The position numbers and the translations under genes were made by a program. From contig NZ_CP049157.1 of assembly GCF_011493005.1 (NCBI RefSeq), forward strand, positions 124,001-188,000: DNA of 64,000 nt, written 5' to 3'. Positions 9,664-17,594 of this stretch are shown here, piece by piece (positions within the stretch are counted from its first letter, which is position 1; every line of letters begins with the position of its first letter). The notes below the pieces were generated by a model that was not told the origin of the DNA, searched no databases, and saw only the letters and a list, made by a program, of their open reading frames with translations. Source of the DNA: Caballeronia sp. SBC1 (lineage in GTDB: Bacteria > Pseudomonadota > Gammaproteobacteria > Burkholderiales > Burkholderiaceae).

Positions 9664-9686
9664 CGGCTTCTTACCAGAATGGAGCC

Positions 9687-10010
9687 ATGAGCAAGCCAAG
9701 CCAATTTTCCCCTGAAGTCCGAGAGCGCGCCGTTCGTCTGGTGCGCGAGCAGCGTGGCGAGCACCCGTCACTGTGGGCAGCTGTTGAAACCATTGCGCCG
9801 ATGATCGGTTGTTCGAGCCAGACCCTATTGGGCTGGGTCAAGCGTGAGCAGATCGACAGCGGCGAGCGCGAAGGCGTGACCACGTCGGAGCGTGAACGCC
9901 TCAAGACGCTGGAACGTGAGAACAAGGAACTGCGCCGCGCCAACGAGATTCTGAAGTTGGCGAGCGCGTTTTTCGCCCAGGCGGAGCTCGACCGCCGTCT
10001 GAAGTCCTGA
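9687..10010 (+). CDS. IS3-family transposase OrfA
   Basis: This is a 107-residue helix-turn-helix protein of the IS3 OrfA class, with [16 protein letters not shown] at the N-terminus and a leucine zipper-like C-terminal helix ([19 protein letters not shown]). It binds the terminal repeats. It normally also serves as the N-terminal half of OrfAB, made by a -1 ribosomal frameshift near its end. The start ATG follows ggagcc. Confidence 0.93.
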   Translation: MSKPSQFSPEVRERAVRLVREQRGEHPSLWAAVETIAPMIGCSSQTLLGWVKREQIDSGEREGVTTSERERLKTLERENKELRRANEILKLASAFFAQAELDRRLKS

Positions 10011-10066
10011 AGGCCTTCGTCGATCAGCATCGCGACACCTTCGGGGTCGAGTCGATCTGCAAGGTC

Positions 10067-10918
10067 TTGCGGATTGCCCCGTCGGGCTATCGGCGTCATG
10101 CCGCGCAACTTCGCGATCCGTCGCGGCGCTGTGCTCGCGCGATACGCGATGAACTTCTGCAACCCGAGATCAAGCGTGTCTGGCAGGCCAACATGCAAGT
10201 GTACGGCGCGGATAAGGTCTGGAAGCAGATGAACCGGGAGCGCATCGAGGTGGCTCGCTGCACCGTTGAACGATTGATGAGGCGACTGGGTTTGCGTGGC
10301 GTGATGCGAGGCAAGCGTGTTCGCACGACCGTCCCCAATGCCTGCGCCCCGCGCCCGCTGGATCGGGTCAATCGCCAGTTCAACGCTTCGCGGCCAAACC
10401 AGCTTTGGGTCTCGGACTTCACCTACGTCTCGACGTGGCAGGGCTGGTTGTACGTCGCGTTCGTGATCGACGTGTTCGCTCGGCGGATCGTTGGTTGGCG
10501 CGTCAGCACGTCGATGACCACGGACTTCGTTCTGGATGCGCTTGAACAGGCACTTTACGCACGGCGACCAGGCGGCGACGGAATGCTGATACACCACTCC
10601 GACAGAGGTTCGCAATACGTCAGCGTTCGCTATAGCGAGCGGCTCGCCGAAGCGGGCATCGAACCGTCGGTCGGCAGTCGGGGCGATAGCTACGATAATG
10701 CCCTCGCTGAAACGATCAACGGCTTGTACAAGGCTGAACTGATTCATCGCCGCACCTGGAAAACACGTGAGTCCGTCGAGTTGGCAACGCTGGAATGGGT
10801 GGCCTGGTTCAATCACCATCGGCTGATGGAACCGCTTGGCTATATCCCGCCCGCTGAAGCTGAGGCAAACTACTACCGGCAACTTGAAACATCCGCCGTT
10901 GAACCCGTATTAACTTAA
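10067..10918 (+). CDS. IS3-family transposase OrfB (DDE integrase core)
   Basis: The frame is open upstream through at least 10001 and overlaps the end of orfA, so the product is expected as an OrfAB fusion by -1 frameshifting; the TTG at 10067 is only the first in-frame start-like codon. The rve/DDE core is complete: first Asp in LWVSDFTYVST, second Asp in LIHHSDRGSQY, and Glu in SYDNALAETINGLYKAELI. The HTH_21 part with YGADKVWKQMNRE precedes it. It ends at 10918, 34 bases before the right terminus, as usual for this family. Confidence 0.93.
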   Translation: MRIAPSGYRRHAAQLRDPSRRCARAIRDELLQPEIKRVWQANMQVYGADKVWKQMNRERIEVARCTVERLMRRLGLRGVMRGKRVRTTVPNACAPRPLDRVNRQFNASRPNQLWVSDFTYVSTWQGWLYVAFVIDVFARRIVGWRVSTSMTTDFVLDALEQALYARRPGGDGMLIHHSDRGSQYVSVRYSERLAEAGIEPSVGSRGDSYDNALAETINGLYKAELIHRRTWKTRESVELATLEWVAWFNHHRLMEPLGYIPPAEAEANYYRQLETSAVEPVLT

Positions 10919-10925
10919 ACCAAGC

Positions 10926-10955
10926 AGCCTCCACGATTCCCGGGGCGGTTCATAT
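10926..10955. repeat. Right terminal inverted repeat of IS3-family element and right target duplication (tat)
   Basis: The end reads cggggcggttca at 10941-10952, the reverse complement of the left terminus, preceded by agcctccacg, which pairs with the left cgtggaggct-like block. The bases tat at 10953-10955 repeat those before the left terminus. Confidence 0.85.
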
Positions 10956-11550
10956 TGTGCCTGCGACGTCCCGTTGGTGAAATCGTAAAGACTCTCGGTC
11001 TGCGTGCCGCTGGCGTTCGTCCCGCTGAAGAATTGGTCGACCGACGACTCCCCGCTCGACAAGCCGGTAAACGAATACTCTTGTGAAGTCCCGTTGGTAA
11101 GGTTGAAAAGCGCGGCAGTCTGGGTGCCGGTTCCGTTGGCGCCAGTGAAGGCCTGCGTTTCGGATGTTTCGTTACTCGCCAACCCAGTGTAAGTGCTCAC
11201 CTGTGAATTACCCGCACTGAAGTCGGTGATCTGCGAAGTTTCGGTGCCGGCGCCGTCAGCCCCCATATAGTTTTCGATCAGTTCCGACACTCCACTGCTC
11301 AGGCCCGTGAAATATTGCGCCTGTGAAGTGCCGTTGGTGAAATCGTAAAGGCTCTCGGTCTGTGTTCCACTAGCATTAGTGCCACTGAAGAACTGATCGA
11401 CGGACGATTCTCCGCTGGGTAACCCAGTGAACGAGTATTCTTGCGAAGTCCCGTTAGTCAGATTGAACAGAGCCCCAGTGCGCGTACCGGTTCCGTTCGC
11501 ACCGCTGAAGGCGTCCGTTTCCGATGTTTCGTTGCTCGGCAATCCCGTGT
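10956..11550 (-). repeat. Five 40-residue (120-bp) tandem repeats, N-terminal block
   Basis: This block reads B-C-A-B-C in the same unit scheme as the downstream block. It ends at the IS insertion, which lies between Tyr and Phe of the AQYF junction closing a type C unit. Together with the nine units beyond the IS there are fourteen 40-residue units. Preceding residues (TNGVESGEDFYNTASQETEALSD region) look like a diverged unit. Confidence 0.85.
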
Positions 11551-12943
11551 AAAAGGTAACCTGCGAAGTGCCGTTGGTGAAATCGGAAAGGGCCTCTGTT
11601 TCCTGGCTCGCCGTATTGTAGAAATCCTCGCCTGACTCAACGCCATTCGTATAGTTGATTACGTCGGCCAGATAGCCGTTGGTAAACTGTCGATCTTGCG
11701 TGAGTTCACCAGTTGAACCGAAAGTGTCGGTGTCGCTTAGCGCGCCGCTTGCATTGCTTATAGAAAGGCTCATTGAGCCGTCGTTGTTGGTAGTAAAACT
11801 GTCTGTCGCGCCACCGCCAAAAGGACCGTTGTTACCAGAGGCGCTGATGGTACCGTCCGAGATGGTGAACTGCTGTCCAGTGACCGCGTTCTCAACTGTG
11901 TTGCTATCAGAAGAATCGAGCGTGACCGTAGAGCCGGCGTTTTGGGTGATTGTGTTGTTGTGCCCGCTTATTGCGGCGCTTGCACCGGCCGAAATATTAA
12001 TCGCCGCGCCAGACAGTGTTGCGTTAAAACCGGTACCGCTTATGCTGAGTGTCTGCACTGTACCGCTTTGCGTTTCAGTGCCACCTGCACCGCCAATCAA
12101 ATCATTAGGATTAACCGATGAAGTGACGCTTTGATTAAATGTGCATTCCGAGCCGCCAGGATTATAGTTAATTGTCGTAACAGTTTTAAGACCATTCTCG
12201 CCATTTACATCAGTAGTAACTTCCGAAGCTATATTGGTTCTTGAGACGCTCGTATATGTGGTTGATTCAGTGTACGAGTCATCAGCGCTCCGCCAAGTTT
12301 GGGTGACTACCATGCCATTTTCTGAAACGATAGTCATATCGGGTTGCGATGAGCCAGTAACGACTACCGCTGGAAGAGTAAGGTCGGATGTTTGATCAGA
12401 TAAATTTAAACCCGAATACACATTTGAGGAGCCGCTTATATTTGAGCTGACGTCATTCGGTAACAAACCAACACCCCCTAAGATTACGGCTGCTACTCCG
12501 GTAGCAGCCGCTAACGCTAATGCCTCGGGCAAGGCAATGGTTCCAATCCCTGCAAGGACAACGCTAGATGCCCCCGCCGCTTGCGCAGCGGCTACAGCAA
12601 CCAGTAGCCCCCCAGATACCAAACCCGCAACATCGCTGACCAGAGCTTTAGTAGTAGTACCGGATATACCGCCGGTCGTTTCGTAATCTTTTATAGCTTG
12701 TTGAATATCGGCTTGAAAAATGGCAGCGCCTCCAACAAGCCCCGTTATTCCGCCGACCGTGTCCGAAACCACATGAAGGGCATTAGCCGCGAGTGCGCCT
12801 ATCTGGATACCGTTCCCAGTAGTAGATAGGGTTGACGAATCCGGATTGGCTACGTTACTAGCATTCTCGCCGCCTCCTAATGCCGCTAGCCATTGATTGA
12901 TCTGACTCAAACCGGATGCCGAAACTGCGTTCACAGAGGCCAT
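10956..12943 (-). pseudogene. Secreted repeat-rich metalloprotease, N-terminal part (gene split by IS)
   Basis: This is the 5' part of the interrupted gene; the frame reads on into the IS and stops at 10910 after about 15 foreign residues. The start MASVNAVSASGLSQ at 12943 follows aaggagaat, a good ribosome binding site. There is no Sec signal peptide. Residues 1-25 include INQWLAALGGGE, a double-glycine-like sequence. Residues 45-180 are unusually hydrophobic and rich in Gly and Ala, resembling glycine-zipper or pore-forming segments. Residues 185-430 are Thr/Ser/Asn-rich beta-type sequence, then five 40-residue repeats follow. If translated, it would lack the protease domain and C-terminal secretion signal and should stay in the cell. 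The family is not recognised apart from the C-terminal protease. Confidence 0.85.
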
Positions 12944-12966
12944 AGATATTCTCCTTGTCAGCCTAT

Positions 12967-13506
12967 TTAGTAAATACCCCTAAAATCAATTATTGATATT
13001 AAAAACCAAATCGCACATGCGATAGACGACAAAAACCACGAATACCGTGAATAATCCCTACTTTTGTAATTTGAAACCGATTTTTCATAAGTCAAAACTT
13101 CGATTCCATTTACCTCGCACCCCCATATCTCGTGCAACGAACGATTTTTACTTACTGAAAGATATGCAATTGGTTGGCCTGAATATTCACTGATTAGATC
13201 TTCGATGACACTAGGCGCAACATCGAAGCCATAGGTGTCTTCTTTGTATGTGATCACCTCAGTTGGTCTCGCAAATCCGACAAGGATTGAATTCCTGGTT
13301 ATGATCTTACTCATTAAAAACGGCCCGATTCGAGTCAAATCGTCCTTATGCGGAATAATTGAATCCTCTCCTCTAAGACTTGCCATCCAATGGGTCGTCG
13401 TGACGCCTTGAAACAACGACACAATTGAGAATAATAAGAGAAATAATGCCCATGGATTTTGACGTCCAGGCAAGTTCAATCCTAAATTAATGCCGCGAAA
13501 TTTCAT
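12967..13506 (-). CDS. Hypothetical two-helix membrane protein, first gene of the secretion operon
   Basis: This 179-residue protein matches no family I recognise. It has a hydrophobic segment at about residues 17-36 (WALFLLLFSIVSLFQG) and another near the C-terminus (about 157-175, FLSSIACAIWFLISII), with a polar domain of about 115 residues between them that is probably periplasmic. It contains two tryptophans in the loop and a single HEIWGC motif. The stop lies 23 bases before the cargo gene start, so the two are co-transcribed. Such a position suggests an accessory, chaperone or immunity role for the cargo, which is inference only. Base composition is clearly AT-richer than the neighbouring catabolic genes, suggesting foreign origin. 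Confidence 0.7.
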   Translation of the reverse strand: MKFRGINLGLNLPGRQNPWALFLLLFSIVSLFQGVTTTHWMASLRGEDSIIPHKDDLTRIGPFLMSKIITRNSILVGFARPTEVITYKEDTYGFDVAPSVIEDLISEYSGQPIAYLSVSKNRSLHEIWGCEVNGIEVLTYEKSVSNYKSRDYSRYSWFLSSIACAIWFLISIIDFRGIY

Positions 13507-13594
13507 GCCGAAACAACTACCTGTGGTTGTTATAAATAGCGATGCTGTCTAGCTAAAACAGAACATAAATCTATACAGATTGTCAAAATTACGC

Positions 13595-13746
13595 GTTGAC
13601 AAAATCAATCTCGCGCGTAAGCGGATTGAGGCAGCCAGACACACAGCCGTGATCAAGGCATCAGGTTTGAGGCACTTGATCGTCGACGCGACGGCGATGT
13701 CTAAGGAATCGCGCACCCGACCGACTCACGCTACTTCCGATCGATG
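13595..13746 (+). pseudogene. Transposase fragment, IS5-like, degenerate
   Basis: A plus-strand frame of about 50 codons reads RKRIEAARHTAVIKASG followed by LRHLIVDATAMSKESR. This resembles the segment of IS5-type DDE transposases around the first catalytic Asp (consensus IVDTTV.xK). It has no start and stops soon after. It lies in the 320-base gap between the SUMF1 gene and the secretion operon. The remaining bases of the gap show no gene. Confidence 0.45.
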
Positions 13747-13826
13747 AAGCTACGTACGATAAGTTAAAGGCGTTATCGGTCACTTCAAGCACATTTAATC
13801 GAGACATATTTGACCTTCACTTTACG

Positions 13827-14801
13827 TTAATTCGATATATCAGCTGCAAGACGGAAGCCGATCGTACTACTACGCATATTTGGCCGCGCCCCCCCTCTGT
13901 TGGCTGAACGAACAGCGATTGGTATAGACGCCCAACTCGCACCTCGCAGAACTCTTGAAGAGCAGCCGTACATCTTTACGCCTTCGCGTGCCACGGCAAT
14001 GGAACCATCTGAGTACCCCAAAGATGAACAATCTGAGATCCATTGATATGCATTACCTAACATGTCAAACAACCCCCACGGGTTGGGTCTAAATGACCCC
14101 ACTGGAGCCGTTGTAATATATCCATCGTTACATTCGACAAAGGGCACGCTAGGATCAAGCAACCTTGCGGTCGAATCTCTAGCATTCTCGTATTTACACT
14201 GCTCGAACGAATTACCGCCCCAGTAAGATGACGTCGCGGTTCCGGCTCTCGCCGCATATTCCCATTCTTCCTCGGTCGGCAAACGAAAATGTTCGCCTGT
14301 ATTGTTCGAAATTTTTAAATCAATCCACGCAATGAATTTCTGCGCGTCGTCCCATGAAATGCAAACAGCAGGGTCTTGATCTGTCTGTTTAAACCCCGGA
14401 TTTTTCCAGCTCGCATTGCTATCTAATATCCATTTCCGCCCATTGAATATTTTGCACCCTTTTCCATCAAATCCTGTTTCACTGGCAAACATCCCGAACT
14501 GTTTCCGCGTTACCGAGAATTTTGCGATTTCAAAAGATTTAATATTTACCTTATGACGCGGCGTCTCTCCCAAGTACATAAATCTATATTGATCCTCGCC
14601 CTTGAACTCTTCTTCCGTAGCGCCCATTAGATACTCACCGGCTGGTAAGAAAACCATCTCCGAACAGACATCACAATCACGGAAGTGCGTAAATGCGTCT
14701 CTCACGGGCTTCGCATATAACGACGTAGATGTAAAATTAGCCACTACGAGCAAAAGGCTTACAATTAAGTTTATTCGAATTCTTAAAAACATTTTTATCA
14801 C
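13827..14801 (-). CDS. SUMF1/formylglycine-generating-enzyme-like domain protein, probably non-catalytic
   Basis: The 324-residue protein has an N-terminal hydrophobic signal sequence or anchor (residues 9-30, ending SLYAKP) and then a complete SUMF1 fold. It shows VFLPAGEYLMG, VTRKQFGMFASE, PAVCISWDDAQKFIAW, RLPTEEEWEYAARAGT, NPWGLFDMLGNAYQWISD and a C-terminal GFRLA. Catalytic formylglycine-generating enzymes have a Cys in the motif GGSW-(6-8 residues)-CR; here it reads RGASWASIPIAVRSANR with Val in place of Cys. It is therefore likely a binding or structural SUMF1 protein in the periplasm or outer membrane rather than a sulfatase activator. It lies about 320 bases upstream of the secretion operon in the same orientation and is similarly AT-rich. 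Confidence 0.8.
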   Translation of the reverse strand: MIKMFLRIRINLIVSLLLVVANFTSTSLYAKPVRDAFTHFRDCDVCSEMVFLPAGEYLMGATEEEFKGEDQYRFMYLGETPRHKVNIKSFEIAKFSVTRKQFGMFASETGFDGKGCKIFNGRKWILDSNASWKNPGFKQTDQDPAVCISWDDAQKFIAWIDLKISNNTGEHFRLPTEEEWEYAARAGTATSSYWGGNSFEQCKYENARDSTARLLDPSVPFVECNDGYITTAPVGSFRPNPWGLFDMLGNAYQWISDCSSLGYSDGSIAVAREGVKMYGCSSRVLRGASWASIPIAVRSANRGGARPNMRSSTIGFRLAADISN

Positions 14802-15439
14802 CGCTTACATCAATCAGAGCAAGCCAAGGAACGACAAACTCAAGAATTGGCTTCAATAATTCGATTAGAAATACGGCAACATTGCCAAGCGAAACTCGAC
14901 CCAACACGTCAGTGCGCAATCACAATCCTAGATACATTCGGCAATTACAGGCATTGTGATTCCCTCTTCCTGCGTGGACCCATCAATGTATTAAATATGA
15001 ACTTAATAACGGATGTTGGGTGTCAAAAGTTGTTACTTTTAATAACGGACCGATTACAATCTTTCATTATCAATTCATTTACTCGGATTGTTCTTATTTT
15101 AATAAGACTAATCCTAGCCAATCGATGCCTTGCACTAGATGATCGGATTCAGGGCGAGCGAATAGCACGCACTTTGATCGATACATGACGTTCCGCTAAT
15201 CCGGTAACCATCGGCCGAACCGCGAGCTTGGAACCCAACGCGCGGACGCCAACAAGAAGGGTTGCGCGACCAGATGCCTGACCAGCCTCTGGAATGCCTT
15301 GTTCGATACCGCAATTAAGCCTACCTATCAAGGAACGCCGCCCAATTAGCGAATCAGCAAACAAGGCGGTTAACTCGCGCGGTGTTCTGTCCTCCTTTTG
15401 CTTATTGCTCCCGTAGGGAGGACGTCGCTATTCTGATAG
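14802..15439. other. AT-rich intergenic stretch without a supported gene
   Basis: Several short frames exist on both strands, but none has a convincing start, ribosome binding site or recognisable protein. From about 15180 the composition changes to higher GC, suggesting a junction between AT-rich island DNA and IS-derived sequence. Confidence 0.5.
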
Positions 15440-15760
15440 TCGACGACGAATCGCGGGCCCTTATCCACCGCTCCCGCCGAAGGCGCGCCGGCCAAGGCAC
15501 ATAGGTCGCAATCGGTTAGACAGTCGCGTCGTGTTGGTCAGCATTTGATTTGTGGTGCGCACGCGCATCCCTGTGGGATGCCGCCGAGGGAGGTGGCAGC
15601 GGTGCGGGCGTGATGACTTGCTGGCGGAGGCTGCGCGACTGGCAAGAGGCAGGTTTCCGGATCGCCTGCATGGAAATCTTTTCGCCGGAGTGCCGAATGC
15701 TCGTTTGGCGGAAACTGCAACAGCCGTTTTGTTAGCACGTCTTCGGAGTTGAGCGCCGAT
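15440..15760 (+). pseudogene. IS5-family transposase remnant with frameshifts
   Basis: A plus-strand reading gives PLPPKARRPRHIGRNRL in one frame. After frameshifts, the motif MTCWRRLRDWQEAG follows at about 15613, with a further shift into HGNLFAGVPNARLAETATAVL. These are the N-terminal conserved blocks of IS5-family (IS427-like) transposases. No start, DDE triad or terminal repeats remain. It marks the outer border of the accessory island. Confidence 0.7.
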
Positions 15761-15849
15761 CGTAGAAGACCATCCGCCTACCGATTTGAGGAAAACTGCG
15801 ATCCGTTTTGGTGCCTGGCCTTCAGCCAAACGTCGTCTTTTCAATCTCG

Positions 15850-16503
15850 CTACGCCGACAAGATGGAAATCGAGAAACCGTCCCATCCCTTCGAGCCGGC
15901 CGTTTGCACCGCCGTAGAGTCAAGTTTCGGATGCTTGCCCAGCAAGTCAAAGTACTTCCGCAAACCGATCACATCAGGGTCCGTGCTGGCAAAGTCGGTC
16001 ATCCTGCCCTTTCTGATGACGTTGTCACCGACGATGATGGCGCCGGGACGACACAGTTCAAGCGACAACTGCAGATAGTCGGGGTACGTTTTCTTATCGG
16101 CGTCGATAAACACCATGTCGAACGGTTCCGCCTTTTCATCGATCAGTTGCGCCAGCGTCTGCATCGCCGGACCCACCATCACCGACACCGTCTCCGAGAA
16201 CCCCGCGAACGCAATGTTCTTCGTCGCCACCGCCGCGTAATCGGGGTTGGCTTCCAGCGTGACCAGCGTGCCACCGGATGAAAGCCCGCGTGCCAGCCAG
16301 ATCGAGCTATATCCGCCGAGTGTTCCGATTTCAAGAATCCGCCGGGCTCCGCGTATGCGTGCCAGCAACTGAAGAAATTTGCCTTGATTGCGCGCGACGT
16401 TGATTGACGGCAAACCCGCTTCGGCGCTACACCGCAACGCCGCTTCCAGTGCTTCGTCCGCCGGCACCAGTTGACAACAAAATAGGTATCGAGTAAATCC
16501 CAT
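15850..16503 (-). CDS. O-methyltransferase family 3, SAM-dependent; N-terminus possibly frameshifted
   Basis: The protein belongs to the catechol/caffeoyl-CoA O-methyltransferase-like family (Methyltransf_3), which methylates hydroxyl groups using S-adenosylmethionine and a divalent metal. Motif I is ILEIGTLGGYSSIWLARGL, motif II DMVFIDADKKTYPDYL, and the metal site includes GAIIVGDNVIRKG. It has 217 residues from the ATG at 16503. A second frame starting at 16517 (MDPQQWDLLDTYF) looks like the usual family N-terminus and would join at LVPADEALEAAL if one base were inserted near 16474. A one-base deletion or a sequencing error may therefore have altered the start. The substrate is unknown. 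Confidence 0.85.
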   Translation of the reverse strand: MGFTRYLFCCQLVPADEALEAALRCSAEAGLPSINVARNQGKFLQLLARIRGARRILEIGTLGGYSSIWLARGLSSGGTLVTLEANPDYAAVATKNIAFAGFSETVSVMVGPAMQTLAQLIDEKAEPFDMVFIDADKKTYPDYLQLSLELCRPGAIIVGDNVIRKGRMTDFASTDPDVIGLRKYFDLLGKHPKLDSTAVQTAGSKGWDGFSISILSA

Positions 16504-16647
16504 TGCTGCGGATCCATGGTTTCGTCCGAAGTTGACTGGGCGAAATCATTCTATGTCATCGCCATGCAGTCGCGCGCAAGCAGGGGCGTGATGAAGGCGC
16601 ATGTCTCACGGTAGCCATTCCAGTCCTTCATCACCTTCGCCTCCCCC

Positions 16648-17421
16648 TCAGATCCGGCCAGCGGTTACGCCGCCATCGACCGGCAGCACCGTGCCGGTAA
16701 TCCACGATGCCTCAGCGGACGCAAGAAAGAGCATGGCCGACGCGACATCTGCGGGCTGGCCGTTCCGGCCGAGCGGATGGAACGCGTTGAACGACGGCAG
16801 CGTTTCCTTCACTTGATCGTCGGTCATGAACGTGTTGTAGACAGGGGTCTCAACAACGGCAGGTGCGACCGTATTGATCCGGATGTTCAAGGGCGCGAGT
16901 TCGATCGCGAGATTGCGGGTCAGTGCATGCACGCCCGCATTCGCGGCGGAGTACGCGGCTGACGGCGTAGCGCCGATCGCCTGCAGTGCCCACAACGAAC
17001 CGGTCTGCACGATCGCGCCGCCTCCGCGCAGCTTCATCGCACGTGCCGCAGCCTGGGCCATGAAGAACTTGCCTTTCAGGATGGTGTCGATAAACCAGTC
17101 GTACTCCTTCTCATCCACTTCCAGAAACGGCTTGGGACTAAAAACGCCTGCGTTATTGATCAGGATATCGACACCGCCAAACGCCTGCGTTGCCAGTTCG
17201 ACCAGCGCGGCAGCCGTTGCAGGCAGAGCAATGTCTCCGGCGTGGTAACGCACCTTCATGCCGCTCGGATCAATCTCCTTCGCTGCCTGCTCAAGCTTCG
17301 ACACGTCGCGCCCGCCTATAACAACAGATGCGCCCGCCGCAACGAGCTGCTTCGCCACTTCTTTGCCAATTCCAGAACCGCCACCCGTTACTATTGCTAC
17401 CTTTAAAGAAAAACTATTCAT
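16648..17421 (-). CDS. SDR-family oxidoreductase with an altered catalytic motif
   Basis: This is a classical short-chain dehydrogenase of 257 residues. The Rossmann motif TGGGSGIG is near residue 12, the NNAG motif is in DILINNAGVF and the C-terminus is GTVLPVDGGVTAG. The catalytic region reads GSLWALQAIGATPSAAYSAANAG. The active-site Tyr is kept but the Lys of YxxxK is Asn (YSAAN), which should weaken catalysis. The ATG at 17421 has aggtga seven bases upstream. It is transcribed divergently from the LysR gene at 17595, its probable regulator. The substrate cannot be told. Confidence 0.9.
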   Translation of the reverse strand: MNSFSLKVAIVTGGGSGIGKEVAKQLVAAGASVVIGGRDVSKLEQAAKEIDPSGMKVRYHAGDIALPATAAALVELATQAFGGVDILINNAGVFSPKPFLEVDEKEYDWFIDTILKGKFFMAQAAARAMKLRGGGAIVQTGSLWALQAIGATPSAAYSAANAGVHALTRNLAIELAPLNIRINTVAPAVVETPVYNTFMTDDQVKETLPSFNAFHPLGRNGQPADVASAMLFLASAEASWITGTVLPVDGGVTAGRI

Positions 17422-17594
17422 TACCGTCACCTATTTTTAACAACGATTCTTTACGCGAAATGCTCGCGCCCGGTGTTTCGGACATTCCACCACGAACCGG
17501 TATGTCCTCAACGCATGGAGCTAGTTTAGAAACCCTGCGTCGTGCCGACAAATCAGTTAATCTTCCCGGACGTTAAAGAAAATCTTTGTATCTC

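Larger units (their letters stand above)
8176..9679 (+). mobile_element. IS110-family element nested in the leader of the IS3 element
   Basis: IS110 elements lack terminal inverted repeats and usually leave no clear target duplication, so the ends are approximate. They are inferred from the interruption of the IS3 leader, which should run directly from the left terminal region (ending near cttgagag at 8174) to ggagccatg just before orfA (9687). The element holds one transposase gene and a non-coding left end of about 260 bases, the layout of the group that encodes a guide (bridge) RNA upstream of the transposase. Confidence 0.75.
8134..10952 (+). mobile_element. IS3-family element (IS51-like) inserted in the metalloprotease gene, carrying a nested IS110 element
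   Basis: The element is bounded by imperfect inverted repeats beginning tgaaccgccccgg and by a 3-bp tat target duplication. It carries orfA (9687-10010) and orfB (from about 10001 to 10918) in the overlapping frames typical of the family. About 1.5 kb of IS110-type sequence sits in the leader between the left terminus and orfA; without it the element would be about 1.3 kb. Its genes face opposite to the interrupted operon. Removing 8131-10952 (the IS plus one copy of tat) leaves 4,476 bases of open frame, exactly 1,492 codons with the stop, confirming a precise insertion. Confidence 0.9.

Noticed and set aside
13827..14801. SUMF1 protein as a formylglycine-generating enzyme activating a sulfatase
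   Set aside because: The catalytic cysteine is replaced by Val and no sulfatase gene lies nearby.
14847..15188. Plus-strand 113-codon frame in the AT-rich gap
   Set aside because: No ribosome binding site, no family resemblance, and biased residue content typical of random AT-rich sequence.
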